Source: Halanaerobium sp964649895 (GTDB lineage Bacteria > Bacillota > Halanaerobiia > Halanaerobiales > Halanaerobiaceae). Taken from it: a stretch of 21,687 nucleotides of DNA. Each line of letters starts with the position of its first letter. Within the stretch, counting starts at the first letter, position 1. The stretch covers positions 1 through 21,687 of the forward strand of contig CAZYRX010000033.1 in NCBI GenBank assembly GCA_964649895.1. The letters are read 5' to 3'. The position numbers and the translations under genes were made by a program. Of this stretch, positions 15,307 to 21,687 are shown piece by piece. The notes below the pieces were generated by a model. The model was not told the DNA's origin and made no database searches. It was given only the letters and a program-made list of their open reading frames with translations.

Positions 15307-15897
15307 TTAATTATCACTTCTTTTTATTAAAAATTTATTTCGTAAATCATTTGTATAGGAATGAATAGGGTTATCTAACTTTAATTGATATTGAATACTA
15401 TTTGTGCTTATTATATAAATACCTTCAACTAAATCTTTTTTTACTACCTTTTGAATTTCCTTTAAGCCTTCAAAACTTCTTCCATCTTCAATAAAATCCG
15501 CAGCATATATAATCTGAGCAGTCAGCCCCATATCTGGATGACCGAGAGTATGATATCTAATAGCCTCTAAAATTTCATAATCATCAATGCCAAATTCAAT
15601 TTTTGCAATTTCTGCCCCTGCAGGTGCATGTAAAACAGAACTTAAAGACCATTCTAATTGGTCAATTTCCCAATTAGATTTGTACAAAATATTTTTTATC
15701 TGATCTATTCCAAGATTTTTAGCTATATCATGTAAGACTGCAGCTTTTTTTACTTTTTTTAAGTCTGCATTATATAATTCTGCCAATTCTAAAGCAGCTT
15801 TAAGAACTCTTTTTGTGTGTTCATAACGAAACTTACTTAATCTGTCTTTCAGCATATTTAAAGAAATATCTTTATCAGCTAAATTATTATTTTCCAT
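15307..15897 (-). CDS. yqeK: Bis(5'-nucleosyl)-tetraphosphatase (symmetrical) YqeK, HD domain
   Basis: A 196-residue HD-domain hydrolase. The metal ligands appear as His27 in RYEHTKRV, His56-Asp57 in VLHDIAK, then HAPAGAEIA, RYHTLGHP and IYAADFIEDGR. This is the pattern of YqeK, which splits diadenosine tetraphosphate to two ADP under stress. It is next to nadD (four-base gap), as in many Firmicutes. The start is ATG 15897 behind AGGTGAT with short spacing. Confidence 0.93.
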   Translation of the reverse strand: MENNNLADKDISLNMLKDRLSKFRYEHTKRVLKAALELAELYNADLKKVKKAAVLHDIAKNLGIDQIKNILYKSNWEIDQLEWSLSSVLHAPAGAEIAKIEFGIDDYEILEAIRYHTLGHPDMGLTAQIIYAADFIEDGRSFEGLKEIQKVVKKDLVEGIYIISTNSIQYQLKLDNPIHSYTNDLRNKFLIKRSDN

Positions 15898-15901
15898 TAT
15901 A

Positions 15902-16504
15902 TCACCTGTACAAATTATTTTTCATAATATATTCTCTTACACTATCTGGGGTTAAGTAACGGATTGAATTACCTTTTTTTATTTCCTCTCTTATATATGA
16001 AGAAGATATTTCTATGTGAATACTTTGATATGTACTTATGTTTTCAAGATAAGGCTTGTATTCGGACTGCTGCAATATACTTCCAAGATTATATCCTGGT
16101 CTATTAAACACAATGAATTTACCACTGCCTAGGAGATAATTCGGTTTATGCCATTTGAATATATCTGCAAGTGAATCTGCTCCAATTATAAAAAAAACAT
16201 GCTCTGCATCCAGTGTTGGAACGAATTCTTTTAATGTATGTGCAGTATATGAATATGACTTTCTACTTAATTCCCAATTGGAAATTTCAAAAAAGGGATT
16301 ATTATCAATTGCTAATTCAAGCATCTTAAGTCTTTGTTGGTCTGAAGTAATCTCTTTATCTTTTTTATGGGGAGGATTACCTGCTGGCATAAAAATAATT
16401 TTATCTAAATCAAAATTGTTTTTTATCTGCTCATTAAGAATTAGATGACCTAAATGAGGAGGATCAAATGTTCCTCCAAAAATCCCTATCTTTTTATTTG
16501 ACAT
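15902..16504 (-). CDS. nadD: Nicotinate-nucleotide adenylyltransferase
   Basis: Adenylates nicotinate mononucleotide in NAD synthesis. The 200-residue protein starts at ATG 16504, six bases after GAGGTG. A further upstream ATG at 16525 in frame has no ribosome binding site. It shows the nucleotidyltransferase motif GGTFDPPHLGH (residues 10-20), FMPAGNPPHK, and the C-terminal ISSSYIREEI signature. It opens the five-gene run toward leuS and has a good promoter in front. Confidence 0.95.
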   Translation of the reverse strand: MSNKKIGIFGGTFDPPHLGHLILNEQIKNNFDLDKIIFMPAGNPPHKKDKEITSDQQRLKMLELAIDNNPFFEISNWELSRKSYSYTAHTLKEFVPTLDAEHVFFIIGADSLADIFKWHKPNYLLGSGKFIVFNRPGYNLGSILQQSEYKPYLENISTYQSIHIEISSSYIREEIKKGNSIRYLTPDSVREYIMKNNLYR

Positions 16505-16534
16505 ACTTTCCACCTCTAATTTCATACATCTTTA

Positions 16535-16563
16535 ATTATAAATTATTTCCTCTAAGCTTGCAA
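16535..16563 (-). promoter_or_regulatory. Promoter of the nadD-yqeK-LCP-rsfS-leuS run
   Basis: TTGCAA (16563-16558) and a perfect TATAAT (16540-16535) have a 17-base spacer and end about 30 bases before the nadD start. Confidence 0.72.
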
Positions 16564-16713
16564 GTTAAATAAGTCGTTATTAATAACCAAAATTAACCAT
16601 TGACTCTGGTTTTTTAGAGATTAAAAAATTAATTTGCAGGAATATTTCTTAATTAAGAGAAATAAATATTAAAGAGAAACTCTTAAATATAAAAGGGGAG
16701 GTAGTATTATTTC

Positions 16714-17232
16714 ATGCTTTATAAATATAAAGACTATATTCCAAAGACAGGTAAAAATTGTTTGACAGCTGAAGGCAGTAAAGTAATTGGCAATGTTAAA
16801 ATGGGAGATAACTGCAGTATCTGGTATAATGCAGTAATTAGAGGAGATATTGAAAAAATAGAAATTGGGGATTTTACTAACGTACAAGAAAATTCAGCAC
16901 TACATGTTGACCATGAAGAATCACTTAAGATAGGTTCTTATGTTACAATTGGACATAATGCTGTTGTGCATGCATGTAATGTTGGAGACAACTGTTTAAT
17001 TGGAATGAATGCAACAATTCTGAGTGGTGCAGCAATTGGAGATAACTGTATAATTGGTGCAGGTGCACTAGTGCCAGAAAACAAAGAAATACCTGAAGGC
17101 AGTTTAGTCTTAGGAGTTCCAGCAAAGGTTATTAGAAATTTAAGTGAAGAAGAAAAAGAACATATTCACCACCATGCTGTTAATTATGCAGGTTTAATAG
17201 AAGAGCATCGGAAAGTAGAAAAAATTAAATGA
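16714..17232 (+). CDS. Gamma carbonic anhydrase family protein (left-handed beta-helix)
   Basis: A 172-residue protein built of hexapeptide repeats (I/V-G-x-x-x-x, e.g. VIGNVKMGDNCSIWYNAVIR, then VTIGHNAVVHACNVGDNCLIG). It resembles YrdA/PaaY/CaiE-type proteins. Candidate zinc ligands are His64 (SALHVD), His81 (IGHNA) and His86 (VVHA). A short C-terminal helix has HIHHHAVNY. Such trimeric proteins bind zinc or another metal, and some have carbonic anhydrase activity; many have unknown substrates. The ATG at 16714 lies 11 bases after GGGGAGG, and an in-frame TAG just upstream fixes the start. This is the only plus-strand gene, divergent from nadD. A TTGACT at 16600-16605 lacks a good -10, so its promoter is not settled. 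Confidence 0.92.
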   Translation: MLYKYKDYIPKTGKNCLTAEGSKVIGNVKMGDNCSIWYNAVIRGDIEKIEIGDFTNVQENSALHVDHEESLKIGSYVTIGHNAVVHACNVGDNCLIGMNATILSGAAIGDNCIIGAGALVPENKEIPEGSLVLGVPAKVIRNLSEEEKEHIHHHAVNYAGLIEEHRKVEKIK

Positions 17233-17252
17233 TATTATAGAAATGATATATT

Positions 17253-17340
17253 ATCAGAAAATATATTCTTGTCTTAATACACCTGGCAGAAAACTAAACT
17301 TAGTTCTGCTGAATGTAGAGAATATATTTTCTGATTTTTT
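17253..17340 (+). terminator. Large branched inverted repeat with U-tract, terminator of the gamma-CA gene
   Basis: A perfect 17-base arm pair (17253-17269 and 17319-17335) encloses a second hairpin (GCAGAAAACTAA at 17286-17297 with TTAGTTCTGC at 17300-17309, two bulged bases). On the plus strand six T residues follow at once (17335-17340). It starts 20 bases after the gene, so termination is the likely role. The roughly 50-base structured interior is unusual for a simple terminator. Read on the minus strand the stem lacks a U-tract, so it would be a poor terminator for metH. Confidence 0.7.
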
Positions 17341-17400
17341 CATTAAAATATTATAAGCAGAAAATGTAATAGAGTATCTACAAAATCAAAACTAATTTTC

Positions 17401-19794
17401 TTATTTAAAGACTTCTCTGGCAATTTCTACTGCCTCTTTTGCATCTCTGGCATAAAAATCAGCATTAATCATATCTGCATAATCAGAGGTTAAAACAGCA
17501 CCACCGACCATTATTTTGCAATCTGGTTTTTCTTCTTTCACTATTTTAATTGTCTTCTCCATATTTTTTACAGTAGTAGTCATCAAAGCACTCAAACCTA
17601 AAAGTGCAATATCATGTTCTTTAACTGCTGCTGCTGCATCTTCAATAGCTACATTTCTACCTAAATCAATAATCTCATAACCGTAATTTTCTAAAACTGT
17701 TTTTACAATATTTTTGCCAATATCATGTACATCACCCTTGACAGTAGCCATAACTATCTTCCCTTTAGAAATATCTCTTCCACCTGATACAGCCATTTCC
17801 TCTTTTAGTACTGTAAATGCTTCTTTTACTGTTTCAGCTGACTGAACGAGCTGAGGCAAAAATATTTTACCTTCTTCATAGCGTTCTCCTACTATATCAA
17901 GAGCGGGAATTAAATATTTATTTACTATATCTAAAGCATCATTTTCTTTTAGTAATTCTTTAGTTAATTGTGCAGCTTCTTTTTTTATTCCTTTGATGAT
18001 TATACTTTTTAGATCTAAATCACTTTCACTATTTTGATTTTCTATACTCTCAACCTCTTCAGAATCATCTTCAGCTTTTGACATGAATTCAATAAATTCC
18101 TCTGCACCTCTATCAATATTACTTAAAACTTTAAATGCTTTAATATTTGCCATCATATCTCTATCATTAGGATCAATTATAGGCATATTAAGACCCTGAT
18201 ATAGGGCCATTGTCAAAAAGTTTCGGTTCAAAACTTTTCTTGCAGGCAGCCCAAATGATACATTAGATACACCCAATGTTGTTTTTACTCCCAATTTTTC
18301 TTTAACCATTTTGAGAGCTTTTAAAGTTTCTAAAACCCCTTCTTGTTGTGCAGATGCAGTTAAAGTTAAGCAATCAATTATTATTTTATCATTAGTTATT
18401 CCATATTGCTCAGCTTTTTTTACAATTCTCTCTGCAATTTCAAAACGTCCTTCAGCAGTTTTTGGTATACCTTTTTCATCCATCGTCAAAGCTATAACTG
18501 AAGCTCCATATTTCTTAACTGCCGGCAGAACTTTTTCCAATAATTCTATTTCTCCATTAACAGAATTAACAACTGCTGTTCCATTATAATAACGGAGAGC
18601 AGATTCTATTACTTCTGGCTCACTTGAATCTATCTGAAGTGGAATATCAAGTATTGCCTGCAGCTCTTTGATGACTTTAACCATCATTTGTTTCTCGTTA
18701 ATCTCAGGTAAGCCCAGGTTTACATCAAGTATGTCAGCTCCTGCTTCAACTTCTTCTACAGCTATTTTTAATAAGTAATCAATATCAGAACTGCGGAGTG
18801 CTTCTTTAAAAGCAGCTTTCCCAGTAGGATTTATTCTTTCTCCAACAACATTTATTTTTTCAAGATTAACCCATTGTGAAGGTGAGCAGATGAAACTTTC
18901 TTTTTTTATTTCTCTTTCAACTACCTTTTTCCCCTGTAATGATTTAGAAATTAATTTAATAAATTCTTCATTAGTACCACAACAGCCCCCAACAACCGCA
19001 AGGCCTTTTTTATATAATCTTGCTATTGGTTTAAAATATTCTTCAGGCGTAATCTTAAAAACCGTTTTTTCATCTTCAACCACAGGTAATCCAGCATTAG
19101 CCTGCAGCATAACCGGTGTTTCAGCATATTCTAATATTTCTTCAACTAAGGGTTCCAGTTTTTCTGGCCCTAAAGAACAATTTAAACCCAGTACATCTAC
19201 TCCCAATCCTTCTAATACTGAAATCATCGATTTTATGCTTCCACCTGTAAAAGTTCGCCCATTTTCTTCAAAAGTGAGTGTGCAGAACACCGGCAGACTG
19301 CTGTTCTCTTTTGCTGCAAGTACAGCTGCTTTTGCTTCATAAAGATCGGCAATTGTTTCAATTAAAATTAGATCAGCTCCACTTTTAACTCCCTCTAAAA
19401 CCTGTTCTTTATATAGTTGATATGCTTCATCAAAGCTCAAACTACCCATCGGTTCAAGAAGTTCTCCTAATGGCCCCATGTCGAGAGCTATTTGGGCATT
19501 CTTATCACTTTCTGCTACAGCATTTTTCGCATTTTCTACTGCAGCTCTAATGATTTCATCAACACTGTATTCTGTATCTGCTAATTTTAAACTATTTGCT
19601 CCAAATGTATTTGTTGTTAATATTTCTGCTCCTGCATTTAAGTAACTTTTATGAATATCAATAATTTCTCTGCTTTTTTCTATATTCATTTTTTCTGGAA
19701 CATCTCCAGCTTTTAAACCTCTCTGCTGAAGAACAGTCCCCATTGCCCCATCAAAAATTATCATTTTTTCTCCAATTCTATTTCTTAGCTCCAC
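17401..19794 (-). CDS. metH: Cobalamin-dependent methionine synthase lacking the reactivation domain
   Basis: Transfers methyl from methyl-tetrahydrofolate via cobalamin to homocysteine. I place the start at GTG 19794, seven bases after AAGGGG, which gives 797 residues. The open frame to 19863 would run back into the upstream gene. The homocysteine domain has zinc ligands Cys206 (LNCSLGP) and Cys271-Cys272 (GGCCGTN). The folate domain begins VVGERINPTGK near 317. An acidic linker (about 573-597) precedes the cobalamin domain with DVHDIGKN, whose His690 is the cobalt ligand, and LGLSALMTTT. The E. coli enzyme has about 1,230 residues including a C-terminal AdoMet reactivation domain; here that part is encoded by the preceding gene, with which metH overlaps by 17 bases. 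It is under the SAM riboswitch. Confidence 0.95.
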   Translation of the reverse strand: MELRNRIGEKMIIFDGAMGTVLQQRGLKAGDVPEKMNIEKSREIIDIHKSYLNAGAEILTTNTFGANSLKLADTEYSVDEIIRAAVENAKNAVAESDKNAQIALDMGPLGELLEPMGSLSFDEAYQLYKEQVLEGVKSGADLILIETIADLYEAKAAVLAAKENSSLPVFCTLTFEENGRTFTGGSIKSMISVLEGLGVDVLGLNCSLGPEKLEPLVEEILEYAETPVMLQANAGLPVVEDEKTVFKITPEEYFKPIARLYKKGLAVVGGCCGTNEEFIKLISKSLQGKKVVEREIKKESFICSPSQWVNLEKINVVGERINPTGKAAFKEALRSSDIDYLLKIAVEEVEAGADILDVNLGLPEINEKQMMVKVIKELQAILDIPLQIDSSEPEVIESALRYYNGTAVVNSVNGEIELLEKVLPAVKKYGASVIALTMDEKGIPKTAEGRFEIAERIVKKAEQYGITNDKIIIDCLTLTASAQQEGVLETLKALKMVKEKLGVKTTLGVSNVSFGLPARKVLNRNFLTMALYQGLNMPIIDPNDRDMMANIKAFKVLSNIDRGAEEFIEFMSKAEDDSEEVESIENQNSESDLDLKSIIIKGIKKEAAQLTKELLKENDALDIVNKYLIPALDIVGERYEEGKIFLPQLVQSAETVKEAFTVLKEEMAVSGGRDISKGKIVMATVKGDVHDIGKNIVKTVLENYGYEIIDLGRNVAIEDAAAAVKEHDIALLGLSALMTTTVKNMEKTIKIVKEEKPDCKIMVGGAVLTSDYADMINADFYARDAKEAVEIAREVFK

Positions 19795-20551
19795 AGTAAA
19801 TCCCCTTCTTTCTGAGTTCACATTCTTTGTACAAGCGGCAGTATTTACAGTTCTTCGCTTCAAATTCCAAATCTCTTTTTATTTTTGAATTATTATTTCC
19901 TTTATTTTTTAAGTTACTTTCTGTTCTGTTTTTATTAAATTCTTTATTTTTATGATCATTGTTTAATACTCCTATTACAGCTGTTACAGATTTAGAAGGT
20001 AATAACATATTATATTTAGAAGCAGTTAAACCTATCTTTTTAGGAGCATTTAAAACCCTCAAAAAGTCCTGCTGGATGTCTATATCCAGATCTCCATAAC
20101 CAGGACTGTATCTAAAAGTTATGCCAGAATTTCCAGCTGCTAATACCTCGTTTTTTATCTGCTCTTCTACATAATCACAGCCTTCTTCTACTGCAGTTGT
20201 TGCACAGGCATCCAGTATCATTGATTTTGTAATTGAAGTTTTTTCATAAAAAGAAATCCTTTTATCTACTTGATTACCAATAGTTGCAGCCATCAAGTAT
20301 ATTTGCTCCGAATTTTTGAGATGCTTTTTTATACTCTCTCCTGCTAAAAATAGAGTAGTATTTAATATATCTACCCCATTTTCTTCGATTTTCACAGGAA
20401 ATTTTTTATAAATATATCGAAAATTGATGATTTCTTTTATTTCCTCTACTGCTTCATCAATTAACTTGTTTATCCTTTGGTCTTCAAAGTTATCATCTAT
20501 TTTGAGATATCTCAAAACCTCCTGACGATCAATATCAAATTCAAAAACCAT
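19778..20551 (-). CDS. Stand-alone methionine synthase reactivation (AdoMet-binding) domain protein with Cys-rich tail
   Basis: A 257-residue protein matching the C-terminal activation domain of MetH as a separate polypeptide. Its RYSPGYGDL (about 147-155) is the AdoMet-binding R-x-x-P-G-Y motif. CATTAVEEGCDYVE precedes it, and GLTASKYNMLLPSKSVTAVIGV is the typical closing stretch. ATG 20551 is preferred over ATG 20569: it follows AAAGG and comes one base after the metF stop (TAATATG). After a Lys/Asn-rich linker (about 205-225) comes a C-x2-C-x5-C-x8-C tail, absent from E. coli MetH, that could bind zinc or a 4Fe-4S cluster. It lies between metF and metH in an overlapping run. The likely role is reductive methylation of inactive cob(II)alamin in MetH. 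The tail might receive electrons; this last part is inference. Confidence 0.9.
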   Translation of the reverse strand: MVFEFDIDRQEVLRYLKIDDNFEDQRINKLIDEAVEEIKEIINFRYIYKKFPVKIEENGVDILNTTLFLAGESIKKHLKNSEQIYLMAATIGNQVDKRISFYEKTSITKSMILDACATTAVEEGCDYVEEQIKNEVLAAGNSGITFRYSPGYGDLDIDIQQDFLRVLNAPKKIGLTASKYNMLLPSKSVTAVIGVLNNDHKNKEFNKNRTESNLKNKGNNNSKIKRDLEFEAKNCKYCRLYKECELRKKGIYCGAKK

Positions 20552-20552
20552 A

Positions 20553-21440
20553 TTAATCAACCTTTTCATTATTTATATAATTAATTAATGAACCTACAGC
20601 TTCTTTTATTTTGCGGGCTACATAGGGATTATTCATTGTATAAAGATGGATTCCATCGACATCACTTGAAATCAAGTCTACTATCTGCTCAACTGCATAT
20701 GCTATCCCTGCATCTCTTAATGCTTCTTCATGATCACCGTATTTATCAAGAATTTTAGTGAATTTTTTTGGTAGAAAGGCATCTGATAACTCAATAATTC
20801 TACCAACTTGTCTCTTGTTTATTACCGGCATAATTCCTGCTTCGATAGGGACATTGATTTCTTTTGCAGCAGCACGCTCTCTAAATTTATAAAACAAAGA
20901 ATTATCAAAAAACATCTGGGTAATTAAATAATCAACCCCACTATCCACCTTCTGCTTTAGATATTTTAGATCTTCTTCTAAATTATCACTTTCTAAATGT
21001 CCTTCTGGATAACATGCAGCAGCTACTCCAAAATCATTTTTATTTTTTATATGTTCTACAAGCTGATAAGCATAATTATAGTCACCTATCTCACTTCCAT
21101 CAGTTGGTTTATCTCCTCTTAAAGCTAATATGTTTTCTATATCATTATTATTAAGATCATTCAATATTTCATCCAGGGTTTCTTTTGTAGAATTTATACA
21201 GGTTAGATGGGCTAATGGCTCAATATTATACTCGTGTTTAAGCAGAGATGAAATCTCACAGGTTCTATTTTTATTTACCCCACCTCCAGCTCCATAAGTT
21301 ACACTCATATAATCCGGATTTATATCTTTTAATTGATCCAGTGTTTGAAAAATATTATCTATTGGGGTATCGCTTTTTGGAGGGAAAACCTCCAGTGAAA
21401 AAACTAGCTTTTTTTCTTCAAAAATATTTTTTATCTTCAT
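20553..21440 (-). CDS. metF: 5,10-methylenetetrahydrofolate reductase
   Basis: A 295-residue TIM-barrel flavoenzyme that reduces methylene-THF to methyl-THF, the methyl donor for MetH. Family features are SLEVFPPKSD near the N-terminus (with the catalytic Glu), SVTYGAGGG, PLAHLTCIN, NILALRGDKP, ACYPEGH, YLITQMFFDN, PIEAGIMPV and the C-terminal GIHLYTMNNP. It is of normal bacterial MetF length without the C-terminal regulatory domain of eukaryotic forms. The start is ATG 21440 behind GAGGAGG. It is the first gene after the SAM riboswitch, and its stop is one base from the next start. Confidence 0.96.
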   Translation of the reverse strand: MKIKNIFEEKKLVFSLEVFPPKSDTPIDNIFQTLDQLKDINPDYMSVTYGAGGGVNKNRTCEISSLLKHEYNIEPLAHLTCINSTKETLDEILNDLNNNDIENILALRGDKPTDGSEIGDYNYAYQLVEHIKNKNDFGVAAACYPEGHLESDNLEEDLKYLKQKVDSGVDYLITQMFFDNSLFYKFRERAAAKEINVPIEAGIMPVINKRQVGRIIELSDAFLPKKFTKILDKYGDHEEALRDAGIAYAVEQIVDLISSDVDGIHLYTMNNPYVARKIKEAVGSLINYINNEKVD

Positions 21441-21545
21441 TATATCCTCCTCAAATACTTGACTGCTTTTTAAAATAAGTTTAAAATATCTCTCTATGGG
21501 TTTACTTTGTTGAATTTTTTGCTGTGAAATCTATAGCATAAAATC

Positions 21546-21573
21546 AAAAAACCCACTTCAAAAGTAGAAGTGG
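21546..21573 (-). terminator. Terminator of the SAM riboswitch expression platform
   Basis: CCACTTC and GAAGTGG pair around TACTTTT, followed by GTTTTTT (21552-21546). It lies 14 bases after the aptamer and about 105 bases before metF, the normal layout of a SAM-off switch. Confidence 0.9.
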
Positions 21574-21587
21574 TATATTCACAACTA

Positions 21588-21687
21588 CTTATCTTTCAGG
21601 ACTTTCCTGCTGGATTTAGCACCGGGCAGTAATAACTGCTGGTTGCCGGGTTTCACAGGGCCAGATCCCTCCACCACTCTTGATAAG
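21588..21687 (-). promoter_or_regulatory. SAM-I (S-box) riboswitch aptamer
   Basis: The minus strand begins at the window edge with CTTATCAAGAG, whose CTTATC pairs with GATAAG (21593-21588) as helix P1. It then carries the invariant S-box blocks GGTGGAGGGA, TGGCCCTGTGAAACCC, GGCAACC and GGTGCTAAATCC. The P4-type hairpin CAGGAAAGTCCTGAAAG follows before P1 closes. SAM binding stabilises P1 and lets the downstream terminator form, turning off metF and the two genes behind it. The aptamer looks complete; its promoter is outside the window. Confidence 0.96.

Noticed and set aside
16600..16628. TTGACT as the -35 of a plus-strand promoter for the gamma-CA gene
   Set aside because: At 16-18 bases spacing the candidate -10 is only A-rich (TAAAAA), too weak to list as a promoter.
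18890..19342. A 150-codon plus-strand open frame inside metH
   Set aside because: It is antisense to a strongly supported gene, has no ribosome binding site or recognisable motif, and its composition is that of a reverse-complemented coding frame. Other antisense frames in leuS, nadD, argF and the MATE gene were dropped for the same reason.
1..21687. CRISPR arrays, insertion sequences, prophage genes, tRNA or rRNA genes
   Set aside because: No regularly spaced repeats, transposase or integrase frames, or tRNA/rRNA-like sequences were found on either strand by eye.

Overview
The window is AT-rich, densely packed bacterial chromosome. Almost every gene is on the minus strand; the single exception is a gamma-carbonic-anhydrase-like gene. 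Strong GGAGG-type ribosome binding sites, frequent TTG and GTG starts, a T-box leader, a SAM-I riboswitch and the order nadD-yqeK-LCP-rsfS-leuS all point to a low-GC Firmicute of the clostridial kind. A selenocysteine-containing SelD, FeoAB and a split cobalamin-dependent methionine synthase suggest an anaerobe. Halanaerobiales is my best guess, but that is inference. No transposon, phage, CRISPR, rRNA or tRNA was seen.

Layout by position (most genes read right to left). (1) 1-4533, selenium/sulfur cluster: a class-V aminotransferase-fold cysteine desulfurase, a patatin-like phospholipase, YedF, SelD, a DUF3343 Se/S-carrier-like protein and the first codons of a uridine kinase. SelD is read through an in-frame UGA at 1350-1352 (selenocysteine 24). 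The true gene starts at GTG 1421, about 80 bases upstream of what an ordinary ORF scan gives, and a candidate SECIS hairpin lies just after the UGA. (2) 4681-6619, arginine unit: a promoter, a complete T-box leader with an apparent CGC (Arg) specifier, argF, a GNAT acetyltransferase and a strong terminator. (3) 6670-11013, iron unit: a consensus promoter overlapped by a Fur-box-like sequence, feoA, feoB, a 54-residue zinc-ribbon gene missed by ordinary ORF cut-offs, an RseC-family protein and a MATE transporter. (4) 11055-16563, housekeeping unit: a promoter, nadD, yqeK, an LCP cell-wall ligase, rsfS, leuS and a terminator. (5) 16714-17340, plus strand: a gamma carbonic anhydrase family gene ending in a large branched inverted repeat. 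(6) 17401-21687, methionine unit: a SAM-I riboswitch with its terminator, metF, a stand-alone methionine synthase reactivation protein, and a metH that lacks its own reactivation domain.

How the parts work together: the cysteine desulfurase, YedF and DUF3343 proteins plausibly mobilise or carry selenium (or persulfide sulfur) for SelD, which makes selenophosphate. MetF supplies methyl-THF, MetH transfers the methyl group to homocysteine, and the separate activation protein rescues oxidised cobalamin; the set is switched off by SAM. The most notable items are the recoded SelD, the arginine T-box over argF plus an uncharacterised acetyltransferase, the Cys-rich tail on the MetH reactivation protein, the overlooked zinc-ribbon gene and the branched hairpin at 17253-17335. 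All of these are extensions of known families. I did not see a clearly unprecedented multi-gene system.
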